From the NCBI GenBank assembly GCA_018240525.1, contig JAFEFN010000014.1, positions 792,487 through 856,486 on the forward strand: DNA of 64,000 bases, in the 5' to 3' direction. The translations under genes were made by a program, and so were the position numbers. The notes beneath the pieces are model-generated. The model had not been told where the DNA came from. It saw only the letters and a list, made by a program, of their open reading frames with translations, and searched no databases. Shown here in pieces: positions 14,392-23,241 of the stretch. The DNA comes from Pseudomonadota bacterium. Lineage in GTDB: Bacteria > Pseudomonadota > Gammaproteobacteria > Steroidobacterales > Steroidobacteraceae. Numbering within the stretch: the first letter of the stretch is position 1; each line of letters begins with the position of its first letter.

Positions 14392-15099
14392 TCAGATCCC
14401 CGGCTCATCGGCGATAGACTGAATGTCCTTCAGGCGTCGCAGCACCACATGGCTGCGGTGGGTAGTCAGCAGTCCCCGCTTCTCCCAATCCGTGAGGACG
14501 CGGCTCGCGGTGTGCAAGGTCGTGCCGCACATCGCGGCAATGTCCTGCCGGGTGAGCGGGAAGCTGATCTCCCCGCTGCCAGTGCTCTGTCCCGCCTGAG
14601 CGTGCAGGCGAAGAAGTACGCGCGCGATTCGGCGGTGTGCCCGCTGCGTGGCGACTTCACGCAAGCGCTCCTGCATCTCGCGCAGGCGTGCCCCGGTGAC
14701 CTTCAGGATATTGAGCGCGATGCGCGGATGGCGTTCGATCAGCCGCAGCAGTGACGCTTCCGGCCATCTGGCGATGACCGACTTTAGCGTGGTGGTGCCT
14801 TCGGCGGGATAGTTGCCACCCGTGAACAGCGCCACCGTCCCGAACATTTCTCCGGCACTGATGAAGCGCACCAGCAACTGCTCGCCCTCCTCGTCCGATT
14901 GGCTGATGCGCACGCGGCCGGTGATTAGCGCGTAGCAGTGCTCAGCGCACTCGCCCTGCCGGAACACGACCGTATCCTTGTCGAGCTCGTAAATCTGCGC
15001 ATCGGCGAGGATTTCGGCAAGTGCCACCTCAGGCAGACCTGAAAACAGCTCCAAACCGCGAAGCACCTGGGTACCCGAAGCAGGAAGGTCATGCTGCAT
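14392..15099 (-). CDS. Crp/Fnr-family transcription regulator next to nnrS
   Basis: The 235-residue protein has an N-terminal cyclic-nucleotide-binding-like domain (residues about 15-130, VVFRQGECAEHCYALITGRV and FISAGEMFGTVALF), a dimer helix near residues 130-155, and a C-terminal winged helix (ISFPLTRQDIAAMCGTTLHT, ASRVLTDWEKRGLL). There is no N-terminal cysteine cluster, so it is not an oxygen-sensing Fnr; the DNR/NarR group, which responds to nitric oxide or redox signals, fits better with its place beside nnrS and nirK. The recognition helix reads HTASR where Fnr has a Glu-x-x-Ser-Arg. Two palindromes lie in the intergenic region shared with nnrS. Confidence 0.85.
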   Translation of the reverse strand: MQHDLPASGTQVLRGLELFSGLPEVALAEILADAQIYELDKDTVVFRQGECAEHCYALITGRVRISQSDEEGEQLLVRFISAGEMFGTVALFTGGNYPAEGTTTLKSVIARWPEASLLRLIERHPRIALNILKVTGARLREMQERLREVATQRAHRRIARVLLRLHAQAGQSTGSGEISFPLTRQDIAAMCGTTLHTASRVLTDWEKRGLLTTHRSHVVLRRLKDIQSIADEPGI

Positions 15100-15110
15100 G
15101 GCAGCAGCTT

Positions 15111-15124
15111 ACCGCGTACGCGGT
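15111..15124. promoter_or_regulatory. Palindrome between crp/fnr-like gene and nnrS
   Basis: ACCGCGTACGCGGT is a perfect 14-base palindrome 11 bases upstream of the regulator's start at 15099. It is a candidate autoregulatory site. Confidence 0.4.
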
Positions 15125-15137
15125 CCCGCCTGCCCAT

Positions 15138-15151
15138 TTGCGCCTGCGCAA
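15138..15151. promoter_or_regulatory. Crp/Fnr-type operator candidate (TTGCG-N4-CGCAA)
   Basis: TTGCG, four bases, CGCAA is a perfect inverted repeat with the 5-4-5 geometry of Fnr/DNR boxes (TTGAT-N4-ATCAA). It lies 57 bases before the nnrS start at 15209, between the divergent genes. Binding by the neighbouring regulator is inferred. Confidence 0.5.
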
Positions 15152-15208
15152 GGACAGCCGTACAGGCGCGCGCGACAATGGCAACTAGGAGTCCAGACGG
15201 TCGCGAGA

Positions 15209-16402
15209 ATGAATCAGCCCAGACGAGGCACTTTTTTCGCATCGAGTCCCTTCCTGAGCTGCGGATTTCGTCCCTTCTTCCTCGCCGCGGCGCTGTGGTC
15301 GGCCGCTTCCTTGGCGGTATGGATCTCCGTGATCATGGTCGGGGTGGCACTGCCAAGCCGTTTCGACCCCCTCTCCTGGCACATTCACGAAATGCTGTTC
15401 GGTTTCGTAATGGCGGCGGCGGCCGGATTCCTGCTCACGGCCATTGCCAACTGGACCCAGCGACCGCCGGTCGGGGGTATGTCGCTCGCTGTGCTGGGCT
15501 TACTGTGGCTCGCCGGCCGCGTTGCCTGCCTTCTCTCCGCGTCCTTGCCCGCCGTCGTCGTCGTCGCCGCCGATCTTGCCTTTCCGGCGCTTCTGCTGGT
15601 TGTAGTGGCGCGCGAGCTGGTACTGGCGCACAACCGGCGCAATCTGCCGCTCGTGCTCCCCCTCGCCATTCTGGGACTCGCGAACCTGTTCATGCATCTT
15701 GCAGCCCTCGGGGCGCCACTGCCGGCCGGCTTGGGCTGGCGGCTGGGACTCGCCGCGATCGTGGTACTCATATCGGTGATCGGCGGGAGAATCGTGCCGA
15801 CCTTTACGGCCAACTGGCTGCGCCAGCATGGCCGGCCCGCGCCGGCCGGTGTCACGCGGCTCCGCGAGCGGCTGACTCTCGGCACTCTGAACTTGGGGAT
15901 GCTCGCTTGGGCATTTGCACCCAACCTGCGGCCGGTCGGGGCGCTCCTGCTGCTGGCCGCGGCGCTCAACGCCTGGCGACTGTCGCGCTGGGGTGGATGG
16001 CTGGCGCGCGCCGAGCCGATGCTGCTGGTCCTGCACGTCGGCTACGCCTGGCTAGTGCTGGGCACGGGCCTCCTCGGGTTTACGCTGCTCGGTATCGCAG
16101 TGCCGCAAGCAGCCGCGATTCACGCCTTGACGGCAGGTGCCATGGGCACGATGGTCATGGCCCTGATGACCCGCGTCACCCGCGGACACACCGGCCGCGT
16201 GCTGCGGGCGGACCCCCCGACCGTCACTCTCTACGCGCTCGTGACGCTTGCCGCCCTGACGCGGGTGGCAGCCGCGCTGATTGCCTCCTCGGCGACCACC
16301 CTGCTGCTGGCCTCAGCCCTGCTGTGGATGGCGGCATTCGCCGGGTTTGTCCTAGTCTATGGCCCGATGTTGCTCTCGGCGCGGGTGCCTAGCCACGTTT
16401 GA
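15209..16402 (+). CDS. nnrS: NnrS-family haem-copper membrane protein
   Basis: The frame is open from 15098, but the ATG at 15209 begins the conserved start MNQPRRGTFFASSPFLSCGF and leaves room for a promoter. The 397-residue product has about twelve membrane helices with the family marks SSPFLSCGFRPFFLAAAL, WHIHEMLFGFVMAAAAGFLL, RIVPTFTANWL and HALTAGAMGTMVMALMTRVT. NnrS protects against nitric oxide and related stress and is regulated by NO-responsive Crp/Fnr proteins. The gene is divergent from such a regulator and is followed 32 bases later by nirK, so it likely belongs to the same unit. Confidence 0.92.
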   Translation: MNQPRRGTFFASSPFLSCGFRPFFLAAALWSAASLAVWISVIMVGVALPSRFDPLSWHIHEMLFGFVMAAAAGFLLTAIANWTQRPPVGGMSLAVLGLLWLAGRVACLLSASLPAVVVVAADLAFPALLLVVVARELVLAHNRRNLPLVLPLAILGLANLFMHLAALGAPLPAGLGWRLGLAAIVVLISVIGGRIVPTFTANWLRQHGRPAPAGVTRLRERLTLGTLNLGMLAWAFAPNLRPVGALLLLAAALNAWRLSRWGGWLARAEPMLLVLHVGYAWLVLGTGLLGFTLLGIAVPQAAAIHALTAGAMGTMVMALMTRVTRGHTGRVLRADPPTVTLYALVTLAALTRVAAALIASSATTLLLASALLWMAAFAGFVLVYGPMLLSARVPSHV

Positions 16403-16433
16403 GTGTCCATCACGATCTTGCGGGAGTCACCCG

Positions 16434-17912
16434 ATGATGCCGTTCAGCCGACTTTTCTTCATTTGCGCATTCAGCAGCCTGGGAGTCGCCGTCATGGCTG
16501 AGGCCGCCAGCCCGCCAGGAGCTCAAGGGGGCGACTTCGGACCGCCGCGCGGAGCACCGATCAGGGCAGTACTTACGAGCCCCCCCGCTGTGCCACCGCC
16601 CCTCCACCGCAACTACCCGGCAAAGGTCATCGTCGAGCTCGAGGTCCGGGAAATCCAAAAGGAAATCTCCGAGGGCGTCACCTACACCTTCTGGACCTTT
16701 GGCGGCACGACGCCCGGAAGCTTCATCCGCGTCCGCCAGGGCGACACCGTGGAGTTTCACCTGAAGAACCATCCTGACAACAAGATGCCGCACAACATCG
16801 ACCTGCACGGTGTTACCGGCCCCGGGGGCGGCGCGGCGTCCAGCTTCACTGCACCGGGACATGAATCGCAGTTCACGTTCAAGGCGCTGAATCAGGGGAT
16901 ATACGTCTATCACTGCGCCACGGCGCCCGTGGGCATGCACGTGGGCAACGGAATGTACGGACTCATGCTCGTGGAGCCGCCGGGGGGGATGAAACCGGTC
17001 GACCACGAGTACTACGTCATGCAGGGGGACTTCTACACGGTCGGCAAGTATCGCGAGCGCGGCCACCAGGACTTTGATATGCAAAAAGCCATCGATGAGA
17101 AGCCCACGTACGTCCTGTTCAACGGCTCCGAAGGCGCCTTGGTCGGGGAAAACGCATTGAAGGCCAAGGTCGGAGAGACGGTTCGGCTCTTCGTCGGCAA
17201 CGGTGGTCCCAATCTCGTGAGCAGCTTTCACGTGATCGGCGCGATCTTCGATCGGGTTCGCTACGAGGGTGGTGTGCACGAGCAGGAGAACGTGCAAACC
17301 ACGTTGATCCCGGCCGGGGGCGCCGCCATCGTCGAATTTCACCTGCGCGTGCCAGGCAGCTACGTGCTGGTCGACCACTCGATCTTCCGTGCCTTCAACA
17401 AGGGCGCACTCGCGATCCTCAAGGCCGATGGCCCCGAGAACAAGCTGGTCTACTCCGGCAAGGAAGTGGACTCGGTCTATCTCGGGGACAAGGCGGCGAA
17501 CCTCGCGGCCGTCAGCGAGGCCCGCAGCGCCGAAGAGCGCGGGACGCTCACCAAGGAGCAGCAGATGAAGGCTGGCGAGTCCCGCTTCACGGGCACCTGT
17601 TCAGTCTGTCATCAGGCCGATGGCAAGGGTGTGGCGAACGTGTTTCCGCCGCTGGCAGGGTCGGATTTCCTGATGGCGGACAAGTCGCGCGCAATCGGTA
17701 TCGTACTCAACGGATTGTCCGGCAAGGTCACGGTCAACGCCAATGGGTACGACTCGGTGATGCCGCCCATGAGCCAGCTCAACGATGACGAACTCGCCAA
17801 TATCCTCACCTACGTGCGTAACAGCTGGGGCAATAGCGGGGATGCGGTGTCCGCAGAAGAAGTGAAGGCAATCCGTAACTCCACCAGGCGCGCCGAAGGT
17901 GCGGCGCACTGA
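16434..17912 (+). CDS. nirK: Copper nitrite reductase with C-terminal cytochrome c domain
   Basis: Of two adjacent ATGs, 16434 fits best with GGAG at 16423-16426. The 492-residue protein has a signal peptide (RLFFICAFSSLGVAVMAEA), two cupredoxin domains and a C-terminal cytochrome c domain. The first cupredoxin carries the type 1 copper ligands in YHCATAPVGMHVGNGMYG near residue 160 and type 2 histidines in MPHNIDLHG and YHC; the second supplies FHVIGAIFDRV and LVDHSIFRAF. The cytochrome domain has CSVCH near residue 390 and the Met ligand in MPPMSQL. Fusion of the electron donor gives the three-domain type known from several denitrifiers. It reduces nitrite to nitric oxide in the periplasm. 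Confidence 0.95.
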   Translation: MMPFSRLFFICAFSSLGVAVMAEAASPPGAQGGDFGPPRGAPIRAVLTSPPAVPPPLHRNYPAKVIVELEVREIQKEISEGVTYTFWTFGGTTPGSFIRVRQGDTVEFHLKNHPDNKMPHNIDLHGVTGPGGGAASSFTAPGHESQFTFKALNQGIYVYHCATAPVGMHVGNGMYGLMLVEPPGGMKPVDHEYYVMQGDFYTVGKYRERGHQDFDMQKAIDEKPTYVLFNGSEGALVGENALKAKVGETVRLFVGNGGPNLVSSFHVIGAIFDRVRYEGGVHEQENVQTTLIPAGGAAIVEFHLRVPGSYVLVDHSIFRAFNKGALAILKADGPENKLVYSGKEVDSVYLGDKAANLAAVSEARSAEERGTLTKEQQMKAGESRFTGTCSVCHQADGKGVANVFPPLAGSDFLMADKSRAIGIVLNGLSGKVTVNANGYDSVMPPMSQLNDDELANILTYVRNSWGNSGDAVSAEEVKAIRNSTRRAEGAAH

Positions 17913-18672
17913 GGCGTCACGATGCGGCCTGGTCGCTGCGGCGCTGCTGGGCGCAAGCGTCGCTGCGGGCGATGGGAACCCTTACTTGCCGATAGCCGGG
18001 GCCGAATTTCGTTCCGCGCTGCCGGTGGGCCAGCAAAGCCCCCAGCTCGTGCGCAGCTTTCTGCTGCAGCAGCATGCGGTGACCAACGCAGAATTCCTCG
18101 CGTTCGTCCGCGCGAACCCTCAGTGGCGCCGCGGCGCCGTCCCCGTTGTGCTCGCCGGCGGGGACTACCTGGCGCACTGGGCCGGGCCGCTCGACCCCGG
18201 CCCTCCTGGCGTGGACCTGCAGCCGGTGACGCGCGTGAGCTGGTTTGCGGCCGAAGCTTACTGCGAAGCCCAGGCCGCCCGGCTGCCCTACTGGTTGGAG
18301 TGGGAATTCGTGGCGGCGGCGGGTGTGCGGGAGCGCGATGCCCGGTCTGACCCGGCTTGGCGGCAGCAGATACTGGACTGGTACGCGCACCCCGCGTCCG
18401 CACCCCTGCTGCCTGTTGAGCAACGAGTCGCCAATGTCTACGGCGTCTACGACCTACATGGACTGGTTTGGGAGTGGGTACAGGACTTCAACTCGCTGTT
18501 GCCAAGCGACGCCGACCCGGAGAAGTTCTGCGGCGGCGCGGCGCAGAACCTCCAACAGAAGGAGAACTACGCCATCCTGATGCGCATCGCCCTGCTCGGC
18601 AGCCTCCAGGCAACGGACACCGGTCGTGCCGTGGGATTCCGCTGCGCGCGCGACGGGGAGAACGCTCCGTGA
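17899..18672 (+). CDS. nirV: NirV-like protein with formylglycine-generating-enzyme fold
   Basis: The GTG at 17899 starts 14 bases inside the end of nirK, which implies coupling. The 257-residue product has a short export signal (RCGLVAAALLGASVAAG) and the SUMF1/FGE-sulfatase pattern: PYLPIAGAEFRSALPVGQQS, QHAVTNAEFLAFVRANPQWR, PVTRVSWFAAEAYCEAQAAR, LPYWLEWEFVAAAG, LHGLVWEWVQDF and GRAVGFRCA. NirV commonly follows nirK and is needed or helpful for nitrite reductase maturation in some organisms, although its reaction is unsettled. The active-site cysteines of true FGE are not both evident, so sulfatase activation is unlikely. Confidence 0.85.
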   Translation: MRRTEASRCGLVAAALLGASVAAGDGNPYLPIAGAEFRSALPVGQQSPQLVRSFLLQQHAVTNAEFLAFVRANPQWRRGAVPVVLAGGDYLAHWAGPLDPGPPGVDLQPVTRVSWFAAEAYCEAQAARLPYWLEWEFVAAAGVRERDARSDPAWRQQILDWYAHPASAPLLPVEQRVANVYGVYDLHGLVWEWVQDFNSLLPSDADPEKFCGGAAQNLQQKENYAILMRIALLGSLQATDTGRAVGFRCARDGENAP

Positions 18673-19247
18673 GTGGCCTGGGCGTTGTGGTGGCGTGCGT
18701 AACTTGCGCGCTGCTGGCAGCGAGCTCCTGCGTGGCGAGCGACTTGCCGAATGATTCGCTCTATCAGCTGCGCGTCCAGCTCGTTTCGCAGACCGGCAGC
18801 AAGGTCGGTCTTAACCTCGACCAAGGGTATCCGACCTTGCTCAGCATGTTCTATGGAAGCTGCACGGCGGCCTGTCCGATGCTCATTACGAGCATACAGG
18901 TGTACGAATCACACCTGGATCCTGCTTCGCAGGCCCGGCTGCGCGTATTACTGGTGAGTTTTGACCCCAGTGCGGACACGCCGGAGCAACTCGCGAAGCT
19001 CGCCCAGCTCCATCGTGCCGATCCGGTCCGCTGGACCTTTGCCAGCGCCTCCGAGACGGACGCCCGAAAGATCGCAGCCCTGCTGGGGTTCAGCTACCGT
19101 CGTTTGCCTGACGGGACCTTCGATCACTCCTTGCTCATCAAGCTGCTCGATCGGGAGGGGCGCGTGGTGGGGGCCACGACGACCCTGGTTGGCGACACGG
19201 AGTTCCAGGCGAAGTTGCAGAAGGCAACGTCCGCGAATGCACCCTGA
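18669..19247 (+). CDS. Sco1/SenC-family copper chaperone
   Basis: The GTG at 18669 overlaps the stop of nirV as GTGA. The 192-residue product has an N-terminal hydrophobic signal or anchor (VVVACVTCALLAASS) and a thioredoxin fold with the copper-binding CTAAC pair at residues 65 and 69, then LLVSFDPSADTPEQLAKL and a conserved DGTFDHSLLIKLLD with the third ligand His. Sco proteins deliver copper to oxidases and are also found beside nitrite reductases. Directly after nirK and nirV, it probably helps metallate NirK in the periplasm; the context argument is inference. Confidence 0.88.
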   Translation: MSGLGVVVACVTCALLAASSCVASDLPNDSLYQLRVQLVSQTGSKVGLNLDQGYPTLLSMFYGSCTAACPMLITSIQVYESHLDPASQARLRVLLVSFDPSADTPEQLAKLAQLHRADPVRWTFASASETDARKIAALLGFSYRRLPDGTFDHSLLIKLLDREGRVVGATTTLVGDTEFQAKLQKATSANAP

Positions 19248-19413
19248 CGAGTTGGATCTCGGGTGAGGGCGAGGTCTCGACGGGCAGTAACCACGTCGGG
19301 AAATCAATCCATACCCCTGGTCGATAAGGAATTGATGCCGCCGGATCGATGCGATGTTTCGCTTGATGGTGAGCCAGGGAATACGATCCTCCCTCGCCTC
19401 CTGCGTCATACGC

Positions 19414-21690
19414 TCACTCAAGCCGCACAAAGCGCAGCCGCAACGCATTCGCGATAACTGAAACCGAGCTAAAGCTCATCGCCGCAGCCGCTATTACGGG
19501 ACTCAGCAACACGCCGAACGCCGGGTACAACACGCCCGCTGCGATCGGAATGCCAAGCACGTTATAGACGAACGCGAGTAGCAGGTTCTGCCGGATATTG
19601 CGCATCGTCGCATGGCTCAAGGCGCGCGCCCGGGCAATGCCTGCCAGATCCCCCTTCACGAGGGTGACGCCTGCGCTCTCCATGGCAACATCCGTCCCCG
19701 TTCCCATCGCGATTCCCACGTCGGCCTCTGCGAGTGCCGGTGCGTCGTTGACCCCATCGCCCGCCATGGCGACGACGTGATGCGCGGCTCGAAGCCGGCG
19801 AACCACGGCATTCTTCTGCTCGGGCAGTACCTCGGCTTCGATGTCGGTGATCCCCAACTTCGCCGCGACCGCTTCCGCGGTCTTGCGGTTGTCGCCCGTG
19901 AGCATGACGATGCGGACATGATCGGCACGCAGCCGTTCGAGCGCCGCGGGCGTCGATGGCTTGATCGGATCGGCAACAGCCAGGATGCCGGCCGCCTGCC
20001 CATTAAACGCCACATACATGACCGTCGCGCCCTCGCGGCGGTACTCGTCGGCGCGCTGCTCCAGCTCCAGGGCCGCGCTCGATAGGGTATCGATCAGCCT
20101 GGAATTGCCAATGGCGACCTCGGTGCTGCCAATGCGTCCGCGGACGCCCTTGCCGGTGCTGGAGCTAAAGTCGGTGACTTCTTGCAGCGGCAGCCCCCGC
20201 TCGCGCGCAGAGGCCACGATGGCCGCGGCCAGCGGATGCTCGCTCGAGCGCTCAACGCTTGCCGCTAAACCGAGAAGCGTCGCTTCGTCGATCCCGCGCG
20301 CCGGTACGGCAGCAATCACCCGCGGTTTACCTTCCGTGAGCGTACCGGTCTTATCGACCACTAGCGTGTCCACTTTCTCGAACCGCTCAAGGGCCTCGGC
20401 ATTCTTGATGAGCACGCCCGCCGTTGCCCCCTTGCCGACGCCCACCATGATGGCCATCGGGGTCGCCAGACCGAGTGCGCAAGGGCAAGCAATGATGAGC
20501 ACCGAGACCGCGGCAATGAGCGCGTATGAGAGTGCCGGCGTCGGCCCGAAGATGATCCAGGCGACAAATGCCAATGCTGCCACGATCACGACGGCCGGGA
20601 CGAACCAAGCCGAGACGATGTCCGCCAGACGCTGGATAGGTGCTCGGCTACGCTGCGCCTCGGCGACCATGTGTACGATCCGCGCGAGCATTGTCTCGCT
20701 GCCCACGCGCTCCGCGCGGATCACGAGAGCTCCGGTTCCGTTGAGCGTTCCACCGATGACCGTTGCACCCTGCAACTTCTCGACGGGCATCGATTCGCCG
20801 GTGATCATTGATTCATCGACCGCGCTTTTTCCCTCGAGTACTTCCCCGTCGACCGGCACGGCATCTCCCGGGCGGACGCGCAACCGCTCGCCGAGACGCA
20901 CTTCACCGAGGGGGACTTCCTCGTCCCGGCCGTCCGCCGAGATCCGATGCGCAGTTTTCGGCGCAAGATTGAGAAGCGCCCGAATCGCCCCGCTGGTGCG
21001 CTCGCGTGCGCGAAGCTCGAGGACCTGCCCAAGAAGCACCAGCACCGTGATGACCGCGGCGGCTTCGTAGTACACCGGGACCGTGCCCTCCGAGGTGCGC
21101 AGGGAGGCCGGAAAAAGGTTTGGCAGCAACATGGCGGCAAGGCTGTAGACGTACGCCGCACCGGTTCCGAGCGCAATGAGACTGAACATGTTCAACGATC
21201 GGTTGCGAACGGAGGCTGCGCCTCGCGCGAAGAACGGCGCGCCCGCCCAGAGAACCACCGGCGATGCCAGCGCGAATTCGAGCCAGAGGGCAAGCCAGGG
21301 GGACACGAGGCGGTGCAGCGTCAGGTGCGGCACGTGACCCGCCATTTCCCAAACTAAGAGTGGAACGGCCAGAAAGGTGCTGATCCAGAAGCGCCGGGTC
21401 ATGTCGCGCAGCTCCGCGCTTTCGTCTCCGTCGCCCGTTGGTTGCAGCACCTCGAGCGTCATGCCGCAGATGGGGCAGTTGCCGGGAGCAGTGCGCCGAA
21501 TCTGGGGATGCATCGGGCACGTATAGATCGTACCCGGTAGTTCGGGGGCTTCTTTTCCGGCAGCCTCACGCTTGAGCTCGCTATTGGACTGGCGCGAGTT
21601 CGCACCGTGTCCGGGGTCGATCGGTGCCGAGTCGGTCGGCATTTCGCGCGCCGGCCGATGCTCATGCGAACGGCAGTCTTCGTGCGTCAT
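19414..21690 (-). CDS. copA: Copper-translocating P1B-type ATPase
   Basis: The 758-residue protein begins with a His-rich segment (MTHEDCRSHEHRP) and a heavy-metal-binding motif YTCPMHPQIRRTAPGNCPIC, in place of the usual ferredoxin-like HMA domain. Eight membrane helices are implied; the metal-site motif ACPCALGLATP is near residue 400, the phosphorylation site DKTGTLTEGKPR near 447, and GDGVNDAPALAEADVGIAMG near 650. It exports cytoplasmic copper. It converges on the sco gene, matching the need for copper handling around NirK. Its ATG overlaps the stop of a MerR-like remnant upstream as ATGA. Confidence 0.95.
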   Translation of the reverse strand: MTHEDCRSHEHRPAREMPTDSAPIDPGHGANSRQSNSELKREAAGKEAPELPGTIYTCPMHPQIRRTAPGNCPICGMTLEVLQPTGDGDESAELRDMTRRFWISTFLAVPLLVWEMAGHVPHLTLHRLVSPWLALWLEFALASPVVLWAGAPFFARGAASVRNRSLNMFSLIALGTGAAYVYSLAAMLLPNLFPASLRTSEGTVPVYYEAAAVITVLVLLGQVLELRARERTSGAIRALLNLAPKTAHRISADGRDEEVPLGEVRLGERLRVRPGDAVPVDGEVLEGKSAVDESMITGESMPVEKLQGATVIGGTLNGTGALVIRAERVGSETMLARIVHMVAEAQRSRAPIQRLADIVSAWFVPAVVIVAALAFVAWIIFGPTPALSYALIAAVSVLIIACPCALGLATPMAIMVGVGKGATAGVLIKNAEALERFEKVDTLVVDKTGTLTEGKPRVIAAVPARGIDEATLLGLAASVERSSEHPLAAAIVASARERGLPLQEVTDFSSSTGKGVRGRIGSTEVAIGNSRLIDTLSSAALELEQRADEYRREGATVMYVAFNGQAAGILAVADPIKPSTPAALERLRADHVRIVMLTGDNRKTAEAVAAKLGITDIEAEVLPEQKNAVVRRLRAAHHVVAMAGDGVNDAPALAEADVGIAMGTGTDVAMESAGVTLVKGDLAGIARARALSHATMRNIRQNLLLAFVYNVLGIPIAAGVLYPAFGVLLSPVIAAAAMSFSSVSVIANALRLRFVRLE

Positions 21691-21878
21691 GGGGATTCCT
21701 CAGCGCCGAGTGCGTTCAGGATCGGGCAGTCCTCGGCGCGGCCATGTCCGGGGCAGGTGGCAAGCAGATCGCTCAGGCCGTCGCGCACCTGCTCTAGTTC
21801 GGCGATGCGTTGCTCGACGTTCGCGAGCTTCTCCTGGGCGGCGGCCTTGACGCGCGAGACAGCCGGTGCCGCCCTCGC
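21687..21878 (-). pseudogene. 3' remnant of a MerR-family (CueR-like) regulator
   Basis: After a TAG at 21879-21881, the minus strand encodes VSRVKAAAQEKLANVEQRIA, then ELEQVRDGLSDLLATCPGHG and RAEDCPILNALGAEESP with a TGA overlapping the start of copA. This is the dimer helix and metal-loop end (CPGHG...DCPIL) of CueR/CadR-type activators. The N-terminal DNA-binding half is missing: the frame is closed by the TAG and no MerR-like HTH is visible up to the SQR gene end at 21936. The regulator gene was therefore truncated, leaving copA without its usual adjacent control gene. Confidence 0.65.
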
Positions 21879-21935
21879 CTATGCGAGCGGGACGACGCGT
21901 GCTGCCGGCGGCCTGTCTCCTTCCGCTGCGGGACT

Positions 21936-23210
21936 TCAGCTCTCCAGGCGCTTGATGCCCAGAGCACGTAACATGAACTTTTCATAGGCCGGCTCCGAAT
22001 TTCCGCGCTTCATCTTATAAATGAAGTACTTCTCGAAGACGATCTTGACCCAGTGCACCCACCGACTCTTGCGGAACCAATTGACGTTGCGAGGCGGAAT
22101 CTGGGGAAGCGCCACAAAGGCCGCCCCGGTACTGCCCATGTCGGCAAGGCAGATAGCGTTCCAGGTACCCCTTGCGGTGGCCGGACGTCCGGCCATGTCG
22201 CAAGCGATGTTATGAACGATCGCCGTGACCATGGTCTCAATCATATAGCCGGTCTTGGGGGCGCCGGTGGGAACCGGCGTCGCTTCCACCGGCGGTATCG
22301 CGATGCAGACGCCTGCTGCAAAGATATTCCTGTATTTCTTGCTGCGCTGGTTCTCGTCCACGATCACAAAACCCCGCGGATTGCACAGTCCATCGACTGC
22401 GGCCACCGCGTCCACGCCCCTGAAGGCTGGCAGCATCATTGCAAACGTGAAGGGCAATTCGTGGTCTTTTATGGACTGACCGTTCCGATCGACCTCAGTG
22501 ACGAACATCTTGCCCGGCTCGACTCTCGTGGTCTTGGCATTGGTAATCCACTTGATGTCGTTATTGCGAAACTCCGCTTCGAGCATGGTCTTGGAGTCTC
22601 CGACGCCGCCAAGACCGAGGTGCCCGATGTAGGGCTCGGAAGTGACAAAGGTGATGGGTACCTTGTTACGAATCCTGCGGCGCTTGAGGTCAGTGCTGAG
22701 GATGAAGGCAAACTCGTAAGCGGGTCCGAAACAGCTCGCCATCGGCATCGCGCCGATAACCACCGGCCCTGGGTTCTTTAAGAATTCCTGATACGCGGCC
22801 CAGGTCTTCTCGGCATGATCCACGGTGCAAATTGAATGGGAGTATCCCCCTGCAGGGCCCGCGCCCGTCACTTCATCGAAGGCGAGCTTGGGTCCGGTAG
22901 TAATGATCAGGTAGTCGTAAGAAACGACGCTCCCGTCCGTGAGCGTCAGGGTGTTGCTCGCCGCCTCGATCTTCTCGACGCGTTGCGCAAGAAAATCGAT
23001 GTTGCGGCGCTTGAGGTACCTGGCCACCGGGAAGGAGATTCCGGCGCGATTGCGCCAACCCACGGCAAGCCAGGGATTCGAGGGCACGAACTGGAAATAG
23101 TCTGCGGCGTTGATCACTGTGATGCGATGCTCGCCGCCAAGCTTCGCGCGCAGTTCGTAGGCGGCAGGCAGCCCGCCGATTCCCGCTCCGACAACTACAA
23201 TGTGAGCCAT
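21936..23210 (-). CDS. sqr: Sulfide:quinone oxidoreductase-like flavoprotein
   Basis: The ATG at 23210 starts directly at the FAD-binding Rossmann motif (MAHIVVVGAGIGGLPAAYEL); longer frames upstream add no domain. The 424-residue product has SFPVARYLKRRNIDFLAQRV, the YDYLIITTGPKLAFDEVTG block, cysteines in MASCFGPAYEFAF and AAGVCIAIPP that match the redox-active cysteines of SQR, and a C-terminal amphipathic membrane-binding region (WFRKSRWVHWVKIVFEKYF). SQR oxidises sulfide to polysulfide and passes electrons to quinone. It is the last gene of the adaptor-RND-DUF2892-TolC run, 31 bases after tolC-like. Confidence 0.88.
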   Translation of the reverse strand: MAHIVVVGAGIGGLPAAYELRAKLGGEHRITVINAADYFQFVPSNPWLAVGWRNRAGISFPVARYLKRRNIDFLAQRVEKIEAASNTLTLTDGSVVSYDYLIITTGPKLAFDEVTGAGPAGGYSHSICTVDHAEKTWAAYQEFLKNPGPVVIGAMPMASCFGPAYEFAFILSTDLKRRRIRNKVPITFVTSEPYIGHLGLGGVGDSKTMLEAEFRNNDIKWITNAKTTRVEPGKMFVTEVDRNGQSIKDHELPFTFAMMLPAFRGVDAVAAVDGLCNPRGFVIVDENQRSKKYRNIFAAGVCIAIPPVEATPVPTGAPKTGYMIETMVTAIVHNIACDMAGRPATARGTWNAICLADMGSTGAAFVALPQIPPRNVNWFRKSRWVHWVKIVFEKYFIYKMKRGNSEPAYEKFMLRALGIKRLES

Positions 23211-23241
23211 GGCGTTCTCCGTACTTGATCGCTTTTGAAGG

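Noticed and set aside
16410..17378. A 322-codon minus-strand open frame opposite nirK
   Set aside because: It is antisense to both copper sites of NirK and has no recognisable motif.
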